In this document: piece after piece, positions 10,170-21,788 of the stretch
Layout of the letters: each line of letters begins with the position of its first letter
Numbering within the stretch: position 1 is the first letter of the stretch
Source: Coccinella septempunctata
Lineage: Eukaryota > Arthropoda > Insecta > Coleoptera > Coccinellidae
DNA length: 64,000 bases
Assembly: GCF_907165205.1 (NCBI RefSeq)
Contig: NC_058191.1
Location: 5,954,501-6,018,500 of the forward strand
Direction of reading: 5' to 3'
Made by a program: the position numbers and the translations under genes
Notes under the pieces: model-generated
What the model saw: only the letters and a program-made list of their open reading frames with translations
Database searches by the model: none
Told to the model about the DNA's origin: nothing

Positions 10170-13100
10170 AACAATTTTTATTTTTGGTCAAAAGAAAACC
10201 CCTACTCTGCTAGAATAAATTTCCAGCAAATATTCTCCTTTGAAGACGATAATGTTCAGATTGGTCTTGTCTATGGTATGTGGTGGACTAATTTTTCGCC
10301 TACTCGTTTCCCTTATCTGAAGGCTTATGCTTCGTGAACAAACAGATATTATCGCCAGGCAATAGTGTGCATTCATTTTGATGAGTTCTACTACCAGTTA
10401 AATATAATGCCACCCTTGAAAACACTCTTCACGCGAGAATTTTATGTCGCGAATAATGTGTGTTCTCGTGCATATTCAAATACACATGATGACGGCGTTA
10501 TAGTACATAAACCTCTTAAATTGATGGTTATCGAAAAAAAAACAATTCAAGAAATGATTATTGTTATCGTTGAAAACACCGAATAAGTAAGTAATTCCCC
10601 ATCGTTGTTAAAAATTGAGCTCCACCTGACTTTGCTCTTGTCCACGCCACTGAAGTTCAACTATATGGTGCCAACGTTACTCGACAGTTGTTCCACGCAG
10701 TCACCTCTCAACAAGATGTTAGATGTTCCCGTTTCCGCCAAAGCGATCATCATTGTTTTTGTTAACTTTGTTGAATTAACTTATCATTGTTCTAACCTAG
10801 TAGTTACTGTAAAACTTCTTTGATTGTTCACCTCATCAAAGTAATTATCTTTCAAGTCTTCTCCTTCAATTCTGGTTCTAAATTGTTCTATTCAAAAAGT
10901 GAATGTACTTTCAGTCTTCTCAAAATTATTAATTTGTATATTTTTATGTTCTTATCCTTCTGAATGAAATGAGTCCACGTGCAACAATATTTCAGTATCT
11001 TCAAACAGTTTTATAATCCTTACGAGTACTGCTCAATTGACATGTTCATACGAGACCACTCGATTAAATGTCTTCTCCGAAATATGTCTCTTATGATATT
11101 TTACAATTTACATACATTTTGTCACATGGAAAGGGATACCTAATTACTGTAGTAATTCCCTGGAATTAATAGTTTTATTTCGGAACACGATGTGAACTCA
11201 AATATGGTTCAACGGTCAGTGGTAAGCCATGTTACTGCTTGACACTATCTGGTCCTGGATCCACCTTGGAAGGTCTGCTGTGGTAATTGTCTACTATCTC
11301 AATGACTGCTATCGTTATTGTGCTCACCAGTTGGCGCCTCTGTCGAGTAAGGTCCTGAACATAGACAAACTTATGCAAGATTTGTTTGTCTACGCTTACA
11401 GGGACTTGTCATTTCACAGATCATAATACTGGAAAAATTGAATATAAGAATATTTGTTTATCATTTTTGAATTCTCAATTCGATTTTCTGTTAGTCCTTT
11501 TCTGAGAACGATTTGGCTTCACTTTTTCCATAGCAAGAAACACGTAATATCAATATGAGTATAATAGATATAAGGAGACCATAAAATTAATATTAATCAT
11601 ATGATTCAGTCTGTGATATTGACCTCAAGCTACACTTACACATCTAGCGGCGAATTCACACGCGGTAGCCCTCATTGGTATTATCTCATTATGCTTTGAA
11701 TTTTAATAGATATATGCTCATATTCATTCATCTTGATCAACATACAGATTAGTTCTAAAGCCTTCTGCTCTTCTCGAAAGCAACGATTAGTAATTTATCT
11801 CATGAGTACTCTCATTTTATAACTCTCATCATTTATCAATTGTATCTTATATTTTTCTGTGCTGACTAGTCACTCCGTCTCTGTAAATGTTTTATTCATT
11901 GATGAATTTGTATACTCTCAAGATCAAGGTTATTTATAAAAATTATAATATTCTTGCTCTTCTCATATTTAAATTCAAATATTTTTGCTCTGTTTATATT
12001 CAAATTATAATATTATTGCTCGACTCATATTTAATGTATTGATCTCATTGATGACCAGACTCAGACGATTTAGTTTCACCTCTTGGCCTATCTCATTATT
12101 AAAACTCAGCTTCCTCATTAAAATTCATTATTCTAACCTTCTCTTTTTCTGATCATTCATCATTGATTTCTCTGTCACTATAAACGTTGTGTTAATATTG
12201 AATTTATCTCAAAGTCTGAGTCTGACCTCAAGTTAATTCTCATTTGAACTACTCTGAAGAGATCTCATTCAATAATGTCTCTTTGAGTCTATATATATTG
12301 TTAGTATTTGTAATTATTTCTGTATTAGCTTCATGCAGGTGGGGTGAGGTTATTCATTTTATGATTTTATGTAAACGATATAGGTACAATAAATGTTTTG
12401 ACACTACCACCTCCAACTGAATTATCTGGTAACAGTCCAATACTTTTCAATTTCTACAAACACTCCCGATTATGAGCAATCGTCGAAATTTGAATGAGTA
12501 TAAAAAGGAGCTATAGAGAATAATGGCAGCGTCTATACCGACTTGAAAAATATAAATGATTGAAGAAATATAAAACCTATGTGTTTCGAAGCATTCCTCA
12601 TATAACCAACCATTATTTCCTCATTTCTGATTCTGACACAGGGAATGAACACTTGAAATTAAAACTTTCCACTCAGCCTAAGTACACGAAGCGGCATCGT
12701 ATATTTGTACAGTGGAATGAATATTCCTGACCCAAAAGCTAGAGCTTACGGCCTTTTCTTATAGGGCAAGTCCTTTAATCCCCATCGATTTATCGCCCTT
12801 ACGTACGTTCGTGACGTCACGCGAAATACCTGAATATTTCTCCCAAAAGCACCTTTATAACGTCTAAAATTCGTGTATGAGGTAGTTGACAATCACTTTA
12901 TTCGTTCATATTCTGCGATTCATAACCGGGAAGATATTCAGACAACAAAGAAGACGAGAGAGAATCTGATTTACATAACCTAGTCCACAATTTGTCGGTC
13001 TACTCTTTCGGTCGCAGAATAATATATGGAGTTGAAGGATATATGAACATGTTAAATGATAAATTCACGGAAACCTAACGAAGGGTTAATTCTTTCAGTT

Positions 13101-13188
13101 CTTTCATAAATGCAGCATCGGTATTTCGAATTCATTCTTATTCTCGAGCAGAAATATTGTCTTGAACTGATTTGGACTATTTTGCAAA
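10170..13188. other. Long AT-rich stretch without a recognisable gene
   Basis: No protein family or paired repeats were recognised. 11220-11410 is less AT-rich and looks once-coding, but gives no consistent frame. An AATAAA lies at 12388-12393. The stretch 11407-12432 begins TGT and ends CA, but I could not show a second copy or a target duplication, so I do not call an LTR. Confidence 0.3.
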
Positions 13189-13352
13189 TATACAGGGTGA
13201 GTCTTCGACTCGTATAAACATTTGAAGAGTAGGTTTTTGAGATTACACGAAACACTTTCTTCTTATGATTTTTCCTGATTAGGCCCTGAGAAAAAGATAT
13301 AGCGATTTGAGGTTTTCATAATGAGCTGTGGCACTCCTGGAAAAACAGAATT

Positions 13353-14135
13353 CATTCATTGTTGTAACCCGTTACCGGAAATAAATCTACAAAAAAAAAT
13401 TTAAAGGTGCGAACCGACTTGTAATTTCGTAGGGCTAGTTGCGACTGTGTGCCCTCCTGTGACTGAAGAGACCCAACCGTGACCTGCAGATCCTTCCACA
13501 GTCAGGGCATGGATAGTCACCAACCAGATCTAGCCGCCGCTGAATCCTTCCCGAGTTTCCATTATAACTGTGGACCAGAGATCTGTGATCTGTCTAACGC
13601 TATTTGTTCTCAGTTATGATTGGCATTGACTGATTTTAGAGATTGATGCAGTATATCCTTAAACAGCTTATACTGGCCTCCTGGTTTTCGGGCTCCCTCT
13701 GTGAATTCGCCATACAGAGCTATTTTGGTGAGTCTTGTGTCTTGCATCCTCAGGATGTGGCCGCTCCATCTGAGTCGGGCCCTCGTTACTTGAGTCTCAA
13801 TTATTGTACAACTCGCGCGTTGCAAGACTTCTGCATTCGAAACTTTGTGGAACCATCTGATGTGCATTATTTGTCTTAGATGACGTTGTTGCGTTTGTTC
13901 AAGCTGTTTAATGTGTCGCCTGTAGGGAGTCCAACTTTCGCTTCCGTAAAGAAGCGTTGGGAGGATGACTGCATTGTTAACAGCTGTCTTGGTCTTCAGA
14001 TTGAGGTCGTGATTTTGAAACACTCTACCTTTAGCTTCCAAAATGCCCTTGATGCCGAATTGATACGGGTGTGTATTTCCGTGTCTAGGTTAGCTCTAGT
14101 ATTTATGAAGCTTCCCAAGTATTTGAACTGCTCGG
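13353..14135 (-). mobile_element. 5'-truncated LINE inserted with 11-bp target duplication
   Basis: The minus-strand frame reads FKYLGS near the 5' cut, then ALLYGSES-W and LEQTQQRHLRQIMHIRWFHK, then RARLRWSGHILRMQD. This is the tail after the reverse transcriptase in RTE-like and related insect LINEs. The longest open part is 14041-13610 (143 codons). The target copy aaaacagaatt is present on both sides (13342-13352 and 14136-14146), and the second TIR-element copy at 57727 shows the empty site. Only the last 783 bp of the LINE were copied, so the polymerase domain is absent. Confidence 0.8.
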
Positions 14136-14492
14136 AAAACAGAATTAGCTTCAAAATAACTATCTAAATCTGTGACATTATCCATCTGTGGATTTTTCAA
14201 ATAGAGTTGTATTCAGCCAAAGTACCTACTAAATTTTTCAAATTTCACAGATACTTTTTAATTTTTGAACATCAAATTACTCGAAAACGGCGCAATATAC
14301 GACAAAATATGAAGAATACTTCTATCTTACGAAACATACAAATATTTATAAGATAACGTTTAACTTAGTTTGAAGAGTTGGGTTTTGAATGTTTGGTATT
14401 TCTGTGGTAGGTAATGATCATAATGAGAAAACTGGAAGACGTGGGTGAAATCTTGTTCGAAAAAGATTAATCAAAAAAATTAGAAACTATCT

Positions 14493-14623
14493 CCCAGTTG
14501 CAGGAAAGTCCCTTAAATTTTATTACTTCATTAAAATTTGAATCCTTCATTTTTCCCTTCAAAAATCACAGTTTTAAATTTTTATGCGGCATTAAATCTC
14601 AATAAACGTTTCTGCAACTGGGC
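14493..14623. repeat. Small MITE inside the TIR element
   Basis: The ends cccagttgcaggaaa and tttctgcaactgggcc are inverted copies about 15 bp long around an AT-rich core of about 100 bp. It lies inside the 13193-14806 element. The truncated copy at 57727 breaks off before this position, so the empty site cannot be compared. Confidence 0.5.
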
Positions 14624-14932
14624 CTAAATCCCGAAAAACATTCAATTCGATAAAACCGTTTGTGAGATAAAACCAGAAATAACATTTTTTATTATTTTTC
14701 AACACCCTGTACTTTTTAAACCGAGCCGATTCGGAAAACATGGTAAAGAAAAAAAGTGTTTCTTTTGACCTCAAAAAATATTTTTACGAGTCGAAGGCTC
14801 ACCCTGTATATGTATTATGATTTCTTGAAACTTTCATAGGCCGAATATTTTTCATTTCTTTCCTTGTTCTTGTTCCTTGTATATTGAAAATTTCATCGAC
14901 TGGCCGTTCTTATATAAAAGCGCCGACCTATA

Positions 14933-15088
14933 CAGGGCGGTTTTTTGGGAAATTGGGTTGTTGAAAGAAATTAGGGTGCTTCTGGATAAAACATATTTTC
15001 TAGATCTATAATTTTTCATTACGAAGTTTAGGAGTAATTATTAATTTTCTTCATTTATTCAATAAGTCATAATTTACGAATCGCCCTG
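14933..15088. repeat. Possible MITE with CAGGGCG ends
   Basis: The left end tacagggcggtt and the right end aatcgccctgca are short inverted copies (about 10 bp), 156 bp apart. TA flanks only the left side. The end resembles the CAGGGTG-type termini elsewhere in the window. The short match makes the call weak. Confidence 0.35.
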
Positions 15089-15246
15089 CACATACAGATA
15101 AGGGAAAAAAGCCTGGTAGTATTAAAAAGAATCGGGTTTTTCATGCATACAGCCTTTTCGTTTGTATAAATAAATCATTGATATTGGAATTTTCGAATAA
15201 CTTGATAATAGGAATAGTATCTACTGAACTGTATCAATATAGTATT

Positions 15247-15530
15247 CAACTTCGATGGATTGGTATGGGGTAATTTTTGATTCACAAAATATTTCACTCT
15301 ATAGACCGTATTCAGCATGTTCGAATTAATTCATTTCCATCAAAAACCCTGAGCAGCGGGTATTTTTTACACGTTCAACTGTACCAAGATAATTCAACTT
15401 CAGGGGTTTGGTGGCGGGTAGTTTTTGATGCGTTAATTACACACTCTATGGACTGTGTTCAGCATATTCGGAATAACCCATTTCTAACGAAAAACCCCGA
15501 GCAACGCGTATTTTTACATTCCATATAGTA
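15247..15530 (+). repeat. Tandem duplication of about 145 bp
   Basis: Two diverged units lie head to tail, 15247-15390 and 15393-15530. Shared blocks in order are ttcaactt..gg.ttggt.gggtaattttt, cactctat.gac.gt.ttcagcat.ttcg, and ccctgagca.cg.gtattttt. The translation of both units is also alike, but no family is recognised and similarity at the DNA level explains it. It is possibly an internal duplication within an old repeat. Confidence 0.65.
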
Positions 15531-15539
15531 TAAGAGAAA

Positions 15540-16429
15540 TCGAAAAAACCTTTGCTGGAAACCGTTGCTGCCTTCACACCCGTTTTATGTACATATACGC
15601 GGCAGATCATTCTCGCCCCGCTTCAGGGTATAATTTTTTTATACGAAACGGGCGCACGAAACCTATATTCAGGGCAAAATAACTCATAAGGCCTCAATTC
15701 CATTCCTCCACTTCTTCAGATTATATCGCATCAAGAATGAAGTTATACCAAATTTTTATCGAATAAACAAAGCAATGTACATTCACAAACGACTCTTATA
15801 GTACCTTTATATCAACCTAGAAATAACAGTTTAATGGTAATTTATCTTGTCCACACTACTCAAGTTCGATAAAAATATTATTTGAGATGACGAATAAGAC
15901 AAACATTTCAAGATTCGAGTTTCCGTTATGAATGCACTAAACAGTGTTCCCACCCCTAATCTGACATCAATCACATTCCAAAATCAGATCACTGATTATT
16001 CAACGTAAACTTTCCTCGAGTGCATCAATATCCTGCTTCAATATGTACCCACCCGTTGTCCCCCAGTGAGCGCTCCAGTGAACACTTTCTTCAGATTAAA
16101 TCAAGCGTTGGACGCCTAGAGCTGACAGACAAAACACCCTTTTAACGATTTCAAAGGAGGTACAGCCAACAGACGGCATATAAATTACATCAGATATGGG
16201 TTATTTGGGTAAATAGGAAGATGCCGCTGATCGCTTTGTCTGGAACGCAGGTCATGCGTGGAGTCCTAGGCTAATTGTGTGCTGCTTTTGACGCCTTAGA
16301 ACCCCTCGATTGTCAAACGTGAGAATTTTTTATTGAATAGTGAAGGGTGTACGCTGATTTTATATTCTTTCAAATGGAACACGTTGAACGTGATTTCATT
16401 ACATTATTAGCTTTTGAATGCTCAGTGCT
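15540..16429. other. No gene seen
   Basis: No coding motif or repeat partner was recognised. 16060-16300 is somewhat less AT-rich than its surroundings, but gives no sustained frame on either strand. Confidence 0.4.
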
Positions 16430-16610
16430 CCCTAACTATTGTTTTTAGTTGGAATATTTTGCTCTACACAGTACTGACGAGGGACAATAATCCTAGAACT
16501 GGTCTAGGGTTGCTTTTAGATGTTTCAACTTCTCTGGGATTTCCTACTCCTGTTCATGACTAGCTTGCATTATTGAAACGACTCTTGACTAGCCTGCAGT
16601 CAAGTTGTTG
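16430..16610 (+). repeat. Dispersed repeat carrying a hammerhead-like motif, copy 1
   Basis: This block matches, in the same order, the two flanks of the DD41D transposon (about 23950-24016 and 26886-26960). Shared landmarks are gacaataatcc with its surroundings, then tgtttca.c.tct, and then ttcatg.ctagc..gcatta. Copy 2 is therefore the same repeat split by that transposon. Structure and motif suggest a non-coding part of a retroelement, possibly Penelope-like, but no protein links it. Confidence 0.5.
16474..16504 (+). ncRNA. Hammerhead-ribozyme-like core, degenerate
   Basis: The sequence has the order CTGACGA, a short hairpin GGGA-CAATAA-TCCT, then GAAC and GGTC, which follows the hammerhead core CUGANGA - stem II - GAA - short stem III - GUC. 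The closing pair and the base before GAA deviate, and stem I pairs poorly. The second copy (23974-24004) keeps the consensus where this one deviates. Self-cleavage by this copy is doubtful. Confidence 0.35.
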
Positions 16611-16694
16611 TACATTCGATGACGGCAGGTAGTAGTTGAATTTGGGAGCCATGAATTGGTGCAGAAGTCTGCAACTGCTGAGGGAAGATTCGGC

Positions 16695-16945
16695 AATAAT
16701 GGAGGAATGGAGAGATTACTTTAAGGAACTTCTCAACGAGGGTGAGAAACAAGAATGTGAAAAACAAGAATAGTGCAAGAATACGCAAGAGAAATAAGAT
16801 CAGTAGGAAAATTCACCCCAGTAGACTGGCAAACATCGTAAATAGTACCCATATACAAGAAGGGGGACAGACAAGAATGCAACAACTATAGGGGTATATC
16901 TTTGATAAGCACAGCAAAGAAAATATATCAGAAAATTTATTTTAG
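16695..16945 (+). pseudogene. LINE reverse-transcriptase fragment
   Basis: One frame gives MEEWRDYFKELLNE. A second frame gives a W followed by IVPIYKKGDRQECNNYRG and ISLISTAKKIYQKI. This is the start of the reverse transcriptase of RTE/Jockey-type LINEs, where the family reads W--(A/V)-I-PI-KKGDR--C-NYRGISL. Stops and a frame change lie between the two blocks, and the catalytic YADD region is missing. It is a dead fragment on the plus strand. Confidence 0.7.
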
Positions 16946-16949
16946 GTAT

Positions 16950-17174
16950 TATCGCATTTTACGTCTGTAAGGTCTGCTATATACAGTTTTCACGATAATT
17001 CTGAAATACACTCTATTTGTTATTCTGCTTCATTTCCTCTATCATGCTTAAAGGTATCATTCGCTCAATTCAACGATTTTTATTTACCAAAATTTGCTGA
17101 TAAAAAAATGACAAGTCATTGAAATACATATATGCTACAAAACAATAAATATTGTTTCTTCTGTTTTTACTCAC
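16950..17174. other. No feature seen
   Basis: AT-rich sequence. It could be an intron if the candidate exon 17175-17229 is real, but nothing in it shows that independently. Confidence 0.3.
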
Positions 17175-17229
17175 TTTTCTTGCTGTTGATTTTCAGTAGC
17201 AGGATACTGAGAAGAGCTCACAGGTGGAC
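17175..17229 (-). CDS. Candidate small internal exon (uncertain)
   Basis: On the minus strand a clear acceptor (tattccttttttcaag) precedes 55 bases, and a strong donor (gtgagt) follows. Only one of three frames is open, reading PPVSSSQYPATENQQQE, a polar, proline- and glutamine-rich segment. It needs one base from the previous exon and donates two to the next. No family is recognised and no neighbouring exon could be joined with confidence. The surroundings are very AT-rich, so the short less AT-rich island is notable, but chance cannot be excluded. Confidence 0.3.
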
Positions 17230-17859
17230 CTTGAAAAAAGGAATATATAAATTATTAAGTTTTTGCCAAATAAGTCATAGAATATAGGGTGTTGCCCTTA
17301 ATCATCTACAGAATAAAATGTGTTTTGCCAACGATTGAACTTTGAAAGTCATTATGTGAGGCTCTCGAAACAATCAAATTAAATTAGGTTGTTTTTCCAA
17401 ACTGAGAGAAAAGCGCATTGTGGCAAATGAAAAATTTAATAAATATAGCCTCAAGTTGCCCAGTTAATAAAACCAACTAAATATTTGTAATTGCTCCAAA
17501 CGATTGAGACAATTATTTTTTATTTGTAGGTATCAATTAAAGTTTCCTAATCAAATATATTATTACATTACTTTATCAGAATTAATTCAGTTCATATGAA
17601 AAATTTGAAATCGTTTAAAACTTATGTCCTCTTGAATAAAATAAATCATTTTATTGTCACAAGAATTGCCTTATTTACATCAAATAGCTCTTTTTATTAT
17701 CACAATAGAACCCAGTATTACGTCAGAAAATTAATGAATTCAAAAAGCTTTAATCAAGATAATTAACGTTTATATAAACAAAAAATTGAAAGAATTCCTT
17801 ATCTAGAGATTAGTGTTTAAACATGTTCATTTTTGCCATGTAATAAAATCAAATTATTG

Positions 17860-18000
17860 GCACATAAAATATATGCAATTGCGTGAGAAGAGTTAATGCT
17901 GGTTATCTTCTTTGGCTTAGGTTACACTGATGTAACCTTGTTGAATTCGAAAAACTCAACCCAAAAATGAAATGCATCCGATGAAGTGGTAAGGAATGGG
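17860..18000 (-). repeat. Dispersed repeat, copy 2 (inverted relative to 1076-1240)
   Basis: The reverse complement carries the same landmarks as copy 1, including agccaaagaagataacca. The copies lie 16.7 kb apart in opposite orientation. Confidence 0.5.
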
Positions 18001-18288
18001 CATCTCTCAAAGGAATGAATGGACAATTACAGGAATGTTTTCCTTGTGAGAGTTAATAAATATCTTATTTCAAAATAACTAACTCTGAGTAGTTTTTATA
18101 TTGTTTTTTTAGCAAATTAAATGACAAAGTGTTTGTATAATAGTTCGTTTTGACATCAACATGTTGAAAAAACAGATCTTTTTGTTTAAACAGAAATATC
18201 AAACATTCTTGGATGTATAAGAAATATAGTGCTAAATTGCAATTCTTTCTGAAGTGTCCTCTACAGTATTCCTTAACCTCAAAATTTG

Positions 18289-18468
18289 CTAATTAAGTAC
18301 TATGTCGATACTCAAGAGTTCATTTTTCAAATCATAGTTCCAAAGTGGCAGTTGCAGATCCTTTTTAAAAGTAATGTCCTCTAGTGCCACCACCTTGCTG
18401 GTTACCCCTAAAAGAAATTTTTTGCCATCCTCTTCCTTCACAATCTTTCTAATTATAGAAACATTCAG
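18289..18468 (-). CDS. Candidate terminal coding exon, unknown protein (uncertain)
   Basis: The minus strand reads 59 codons without interruption after an acceptor-like cgacttatattttag and ends at TAG. The frame starts LNVSIIRKIVKEEDGKKFLL, continues GVTSKVVALEDITF and ends with KNELLSIDIVLN. The mix of charged and hydrophobic residues looks like a real protein C-terminus rather than random AT-rich translation. No start codon is needed if it is a last exon. I do not recognise the family, and no upstream exon was found; 18967-19641 is repetitive. It could also be a transposon-derived scrap. Confidence 0.4.
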   Translation of the reverse strand: MNVSIIRKIVKEEDGKKFLLGVTSKVVALEDITFKKDLQLPLWNYDLKNELLSIDIVLN

Positions 18469-18966
18469 CTAAAATATAAGTCGATTCAGGTGAAATCTAA
18501 TGTAAATTTATTTACATTGAAAATGTTCAATATAGAAGGATATATCATAGATTTTAGAATGTCAGGGTTACGATTTGTATGAGCGGCCGTACAATTCTAA
18601 AAAGCATTTCTTGTTACTCTGTCTCCTTCATTTTTCAATAACTTTTGGCATATTCTTAGTATTAATCAATATTAGTTGTGACAACGTAGTTTTGACATAA
18701 ACGACATTTCATGATTACCAACCTTACTACGTTACAAAAACTTAAGAAATATATTTCATGGCCAACCGAGTGCTTTTTTGAAGTGAATGAATAGAGGGAA
18801 CTCCACAGTTTCCTATTGCCTCTCTATTCAGCTACGACCGACGACATTATCACGATCCCAAACCAGATCGAAGTCACGTACATTTCATTTCTTGCCTGAA
18901 TTCGTATTTCGTCAACCTGTCATCTCTCGCGAAATATCTGTTAGGAAATTGAGTATGCTGTGTATC

Positions 18967-19066
18967 ATGATCATAAATAGATTGAAACTTATAAGACTTC
19001 CATTGACTGTCCTCTTTCTTATGACAACCATCAATATCATATTTACTCGATAACAATTAAAACAAC
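18967..19066 (+). repeat. Short direct repeat, copy 1
   Basis: About 100 bp recur at 19547-19641, sharing ataaatagattg, acaac.atcaatatca and aataac.....attaaaac in the same order. Non-coding. Confidence 0.5.
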
Positions 19067-19546
19067 AGTAGACGGTAAAAATTTTCTATTTCGATGACAA
19101 GATATAGAACTTGAGCTGGAGATTTTTCATCCTGAGGGGTATTTCTTTATTTGAGCAAACCGGCATAGAATCATATGTTAAACAATCGATGAGTTTCTCT
19201 GGTCCTGATTCAATTTAAGTAAGGCATAATCTCGGGTTCTGTTAAGCTCATAACTTGACTTGATTTATCAGCTCCTCACTATTTTTCATTTGACGTTCCT
19301 CTAGTAATAATTTTTTCATTTAATATTCTCCATAGTTGCCTGGACTTTCTACTCATCTCAAGCACATTATTTTGCAGTAATTCAATTTAACCTTGCATAG
19401 CAGCAATGCTTGATTGAACTTCGTGTTGTCATTTTTTGAATTTGTCTAAGGTAATTAATTCGTCTTCTCAGGCATGTTTCCACTATACAAATTACCTTTT
19501 CATATTCTTCCAGAAAAGTTATTGAGTTCGTAATACCGACTGCGCC

Positions 19547-19641
19547 AGGATATGACAATAAATAGATTGGAGCTTTTATTAACTTTCCTCCATCTTGTAA
19601 CAACTATCAATATCACAGTAACTCAATAACTTTCATTAAAA
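19547..19641 (+). repeat. Short direct repeat, copy 2
   Basis: Partner of 18967-19066. The two copies lie 580 bp apart in the same orientation, with moderate divergence. Confidence 0.5.
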
Positions 19642-19659
19642 CTGTGAAAAGCACTTTTT

Positions 19660-21785
19660 ATTTTTATATTAATTCAGTCCAGCCTCTTCTTCAATTGGAA
19701 CATAATTTTTGATTGAATTTAAAATGAATTGGTTATCGTGAATTATCCTTGAAAGTTGGTTATATGATGTAGTGGACATTTTTCATAGAACTCTTTGAGC
19801 TATACAAAATTGTTCTTGATCATTTTCCTGTATCTCCAATAGTTTTACCCAGCGTCGGACATGAAAGCCGGAAATGAACGACTTAATTCACGACCTATTT
19901 TTGGGGAATCGATATTTTTCGGTATCTTTTCATTATTAATATTGTGATAAATTTTAAACGAAAACCTTCTTGAATAAACTCTCCATAGTGAAATTTTAAT
20001 CGAAATTGGGCACCTGGTTTAGGAGTTAGGTGAAGACAAACAAACTAACGGACTTTCACGTTCATAATAGTTTTAAGGACTGCACTGAGGCTACAATGTT
20101 TTATTCGAGCAATCCTGTACATTGCAGATAGATGTGTACTAACGGCCATTGTTTCACGACTAGTTTTCAAGCGTTGAAAATAGAAAAAAAGCAATTTAAA
20201 ATTTTTTTTTCAACGAGTAAAGCTTCTGCTGTAAATCAACTTAATAGTGGATTGGTAGTTTCAAATTATCCGGTTTGTGGTGTTTCACAAAATTTACAGG
20301 AAAACTTGTGTAAGCTGTATGTCCAGTAAAATAACAGAGGGCTCAAAAAATAAACGTTTTAGTTCACATGGTTCTTTCCTACGATTTGGGCAGAATTCCA
20401 ACTCTTTACGTTGAGGGTTGCGGTTTATTGGTTTTCCCTAACCGCTTCGCGTGATATCGAGCTTAGAAGAGTTTATTTCTGTTATTATTGGGATTCTCAG
20501 TCATTCAGTCCGAGGTCGATATGTGTACACTCGAGCTTTGAGGTGTCCCCTTAGAACTAATCACAGCTGATATCAACGGTAGGAATGACTTCATGGGTTA
20601 TGCAAAACTTCCGAGACAGGCGCCGTCTAAAGAGGGGAGCAATTGCTGCTGCTGGATGAAGTTTTGTGAAACTATAGTATAATTGTCTCGCTTGGATTCG
20701 AACCACTCGAAACCTACACGTTTTACGGAAAAGTCGACGCCCCATACAGGGTGTCCCGGATAAGATGGGAAACACTTCAATGTGAGATAGAGAACACATA
20801 GGCAGATATGGGCAAACTTTTTGAGGAGAGAAAATGAAAAATTACCTAGGCGAGCCAAGCAAAAATTTAAAATACACATTTTCACAAATGATAAACCTTA
20901 TTTCGATTTTGACATCAAATATGACTTACATCCTAGAAAAGTAAAAAAAAATTAAACTGCGATTGAGCTTTTAAAAGTTGTGAAATTGGCAGTGATGATG
21001 CTGAATGCTAGTCACTCGAGGTGCCTACAGATTGCTCTGATGTGACGTGGGCCCACGATTTGAAAATCCTACATAGTGCATTCCCACGTCACGTCAGAAC
21101 AATTTGAATGCTTTCGTGCGAAATCCTACGTCAGATTTTTGAATCATGCGCATTAAGACATGTAGGCATCTTTATAGTGGGTTGCTAACGCTGATATTCT
21201 TAGTTTCATACTGAAAAATACCTGTGCATATAACAATATGCAGTTGTTTTCGAGATATGATCCATTAAATATGCCTACGATACCAGATTCCGCCCGTTAT
21301 ATTCGGTGCCTGCCATCAATAGTAATGTTGCAATTATCGGTCACAAGTACTTTGAAGGACGTGATTGTTTCTTGAAATTTTTGAAAAGTGTATGATATTT
21401 TTGTTGTTCTCGTTAATAAAAATCAAAAGTCCAAAAATAATTCGAATTACACTGACGTTGACAACAGACGAAACGAAAATTGTAATGCTCGATTCGTCAC
21501 TAACCACCGCGAGCATATCATGATCCCAGTAACCATGGTGTTACAACTCAGGATCAAAAGACTCCCAAGCCTTAGCAAATCCAAAATAATTTAGTTTTGA
21601 ATCGAGATAACTAGAACACTACATCTATGCTAAGTTGTGCGCAAACTTTGCTGAACTAAAATTAATATTAGATGCAATAATTAATACCGTACTTGAAGCT
21701 GAAAAAATTTCATTTAGAAAGAAGCCGTTACTAAATCGTTTTTAACTACGCAGAATCGAAACATTGAATGAATTTTCATATTTTA
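19660..21785. other. No gene seen; one isolated CAGGGTGTCCC transposon end at 20747
   Basis: At 20745 TA is followed by cagggtgtcccggataagat, a typical Tc1/mariner-type non-autonomous terminus, but no inverted partner was found. An exact tRNA T-loop-like word (ggattcgaacc, minus strand) lies near 20694 without the rest of a tRNA. Otherwise nothing is recognised. Confidence 0.4.
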
Positions 21786-21788
21786 TTC

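Larger units (their letters stand above)
13193..14806. mobile_element. Non-autonomous TIR element, family with CAGGGTGAG ends, interrupted
   Basis: The left end cagggtgagtcttcgactcg and the inverted right end (cgagtcgaaggctcaccctg) are flanked by TA at 13191-13192 and 14807-14808. The inverted match continues weakly for about 90 bp. A second, truncated copy starts at 57727 and shares the first 260 bp, including the stretch on both sides of the LINE insertion here. No transposase remains. Without the LINE (13353-14135) and one target copy the element would be about 820 bp. TA duplication and CAGGGTG ends suggest Tc1/mariner-type mobilisation. Confidence 0.7.

Noticed and set aside
11407..12432. 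Possible LTR (TGT start, CA end, AATAAA near the end)
   Set aside because: No second copy, target duplication, primer site or coding region supports it.
20690..20705. Exact T-loop-like word ggattcgaacc, suggesting a tRNA on the minus strand
   Set aside because: No matching acceptor stem, A box or anticodon arm lies at tRNA distance.
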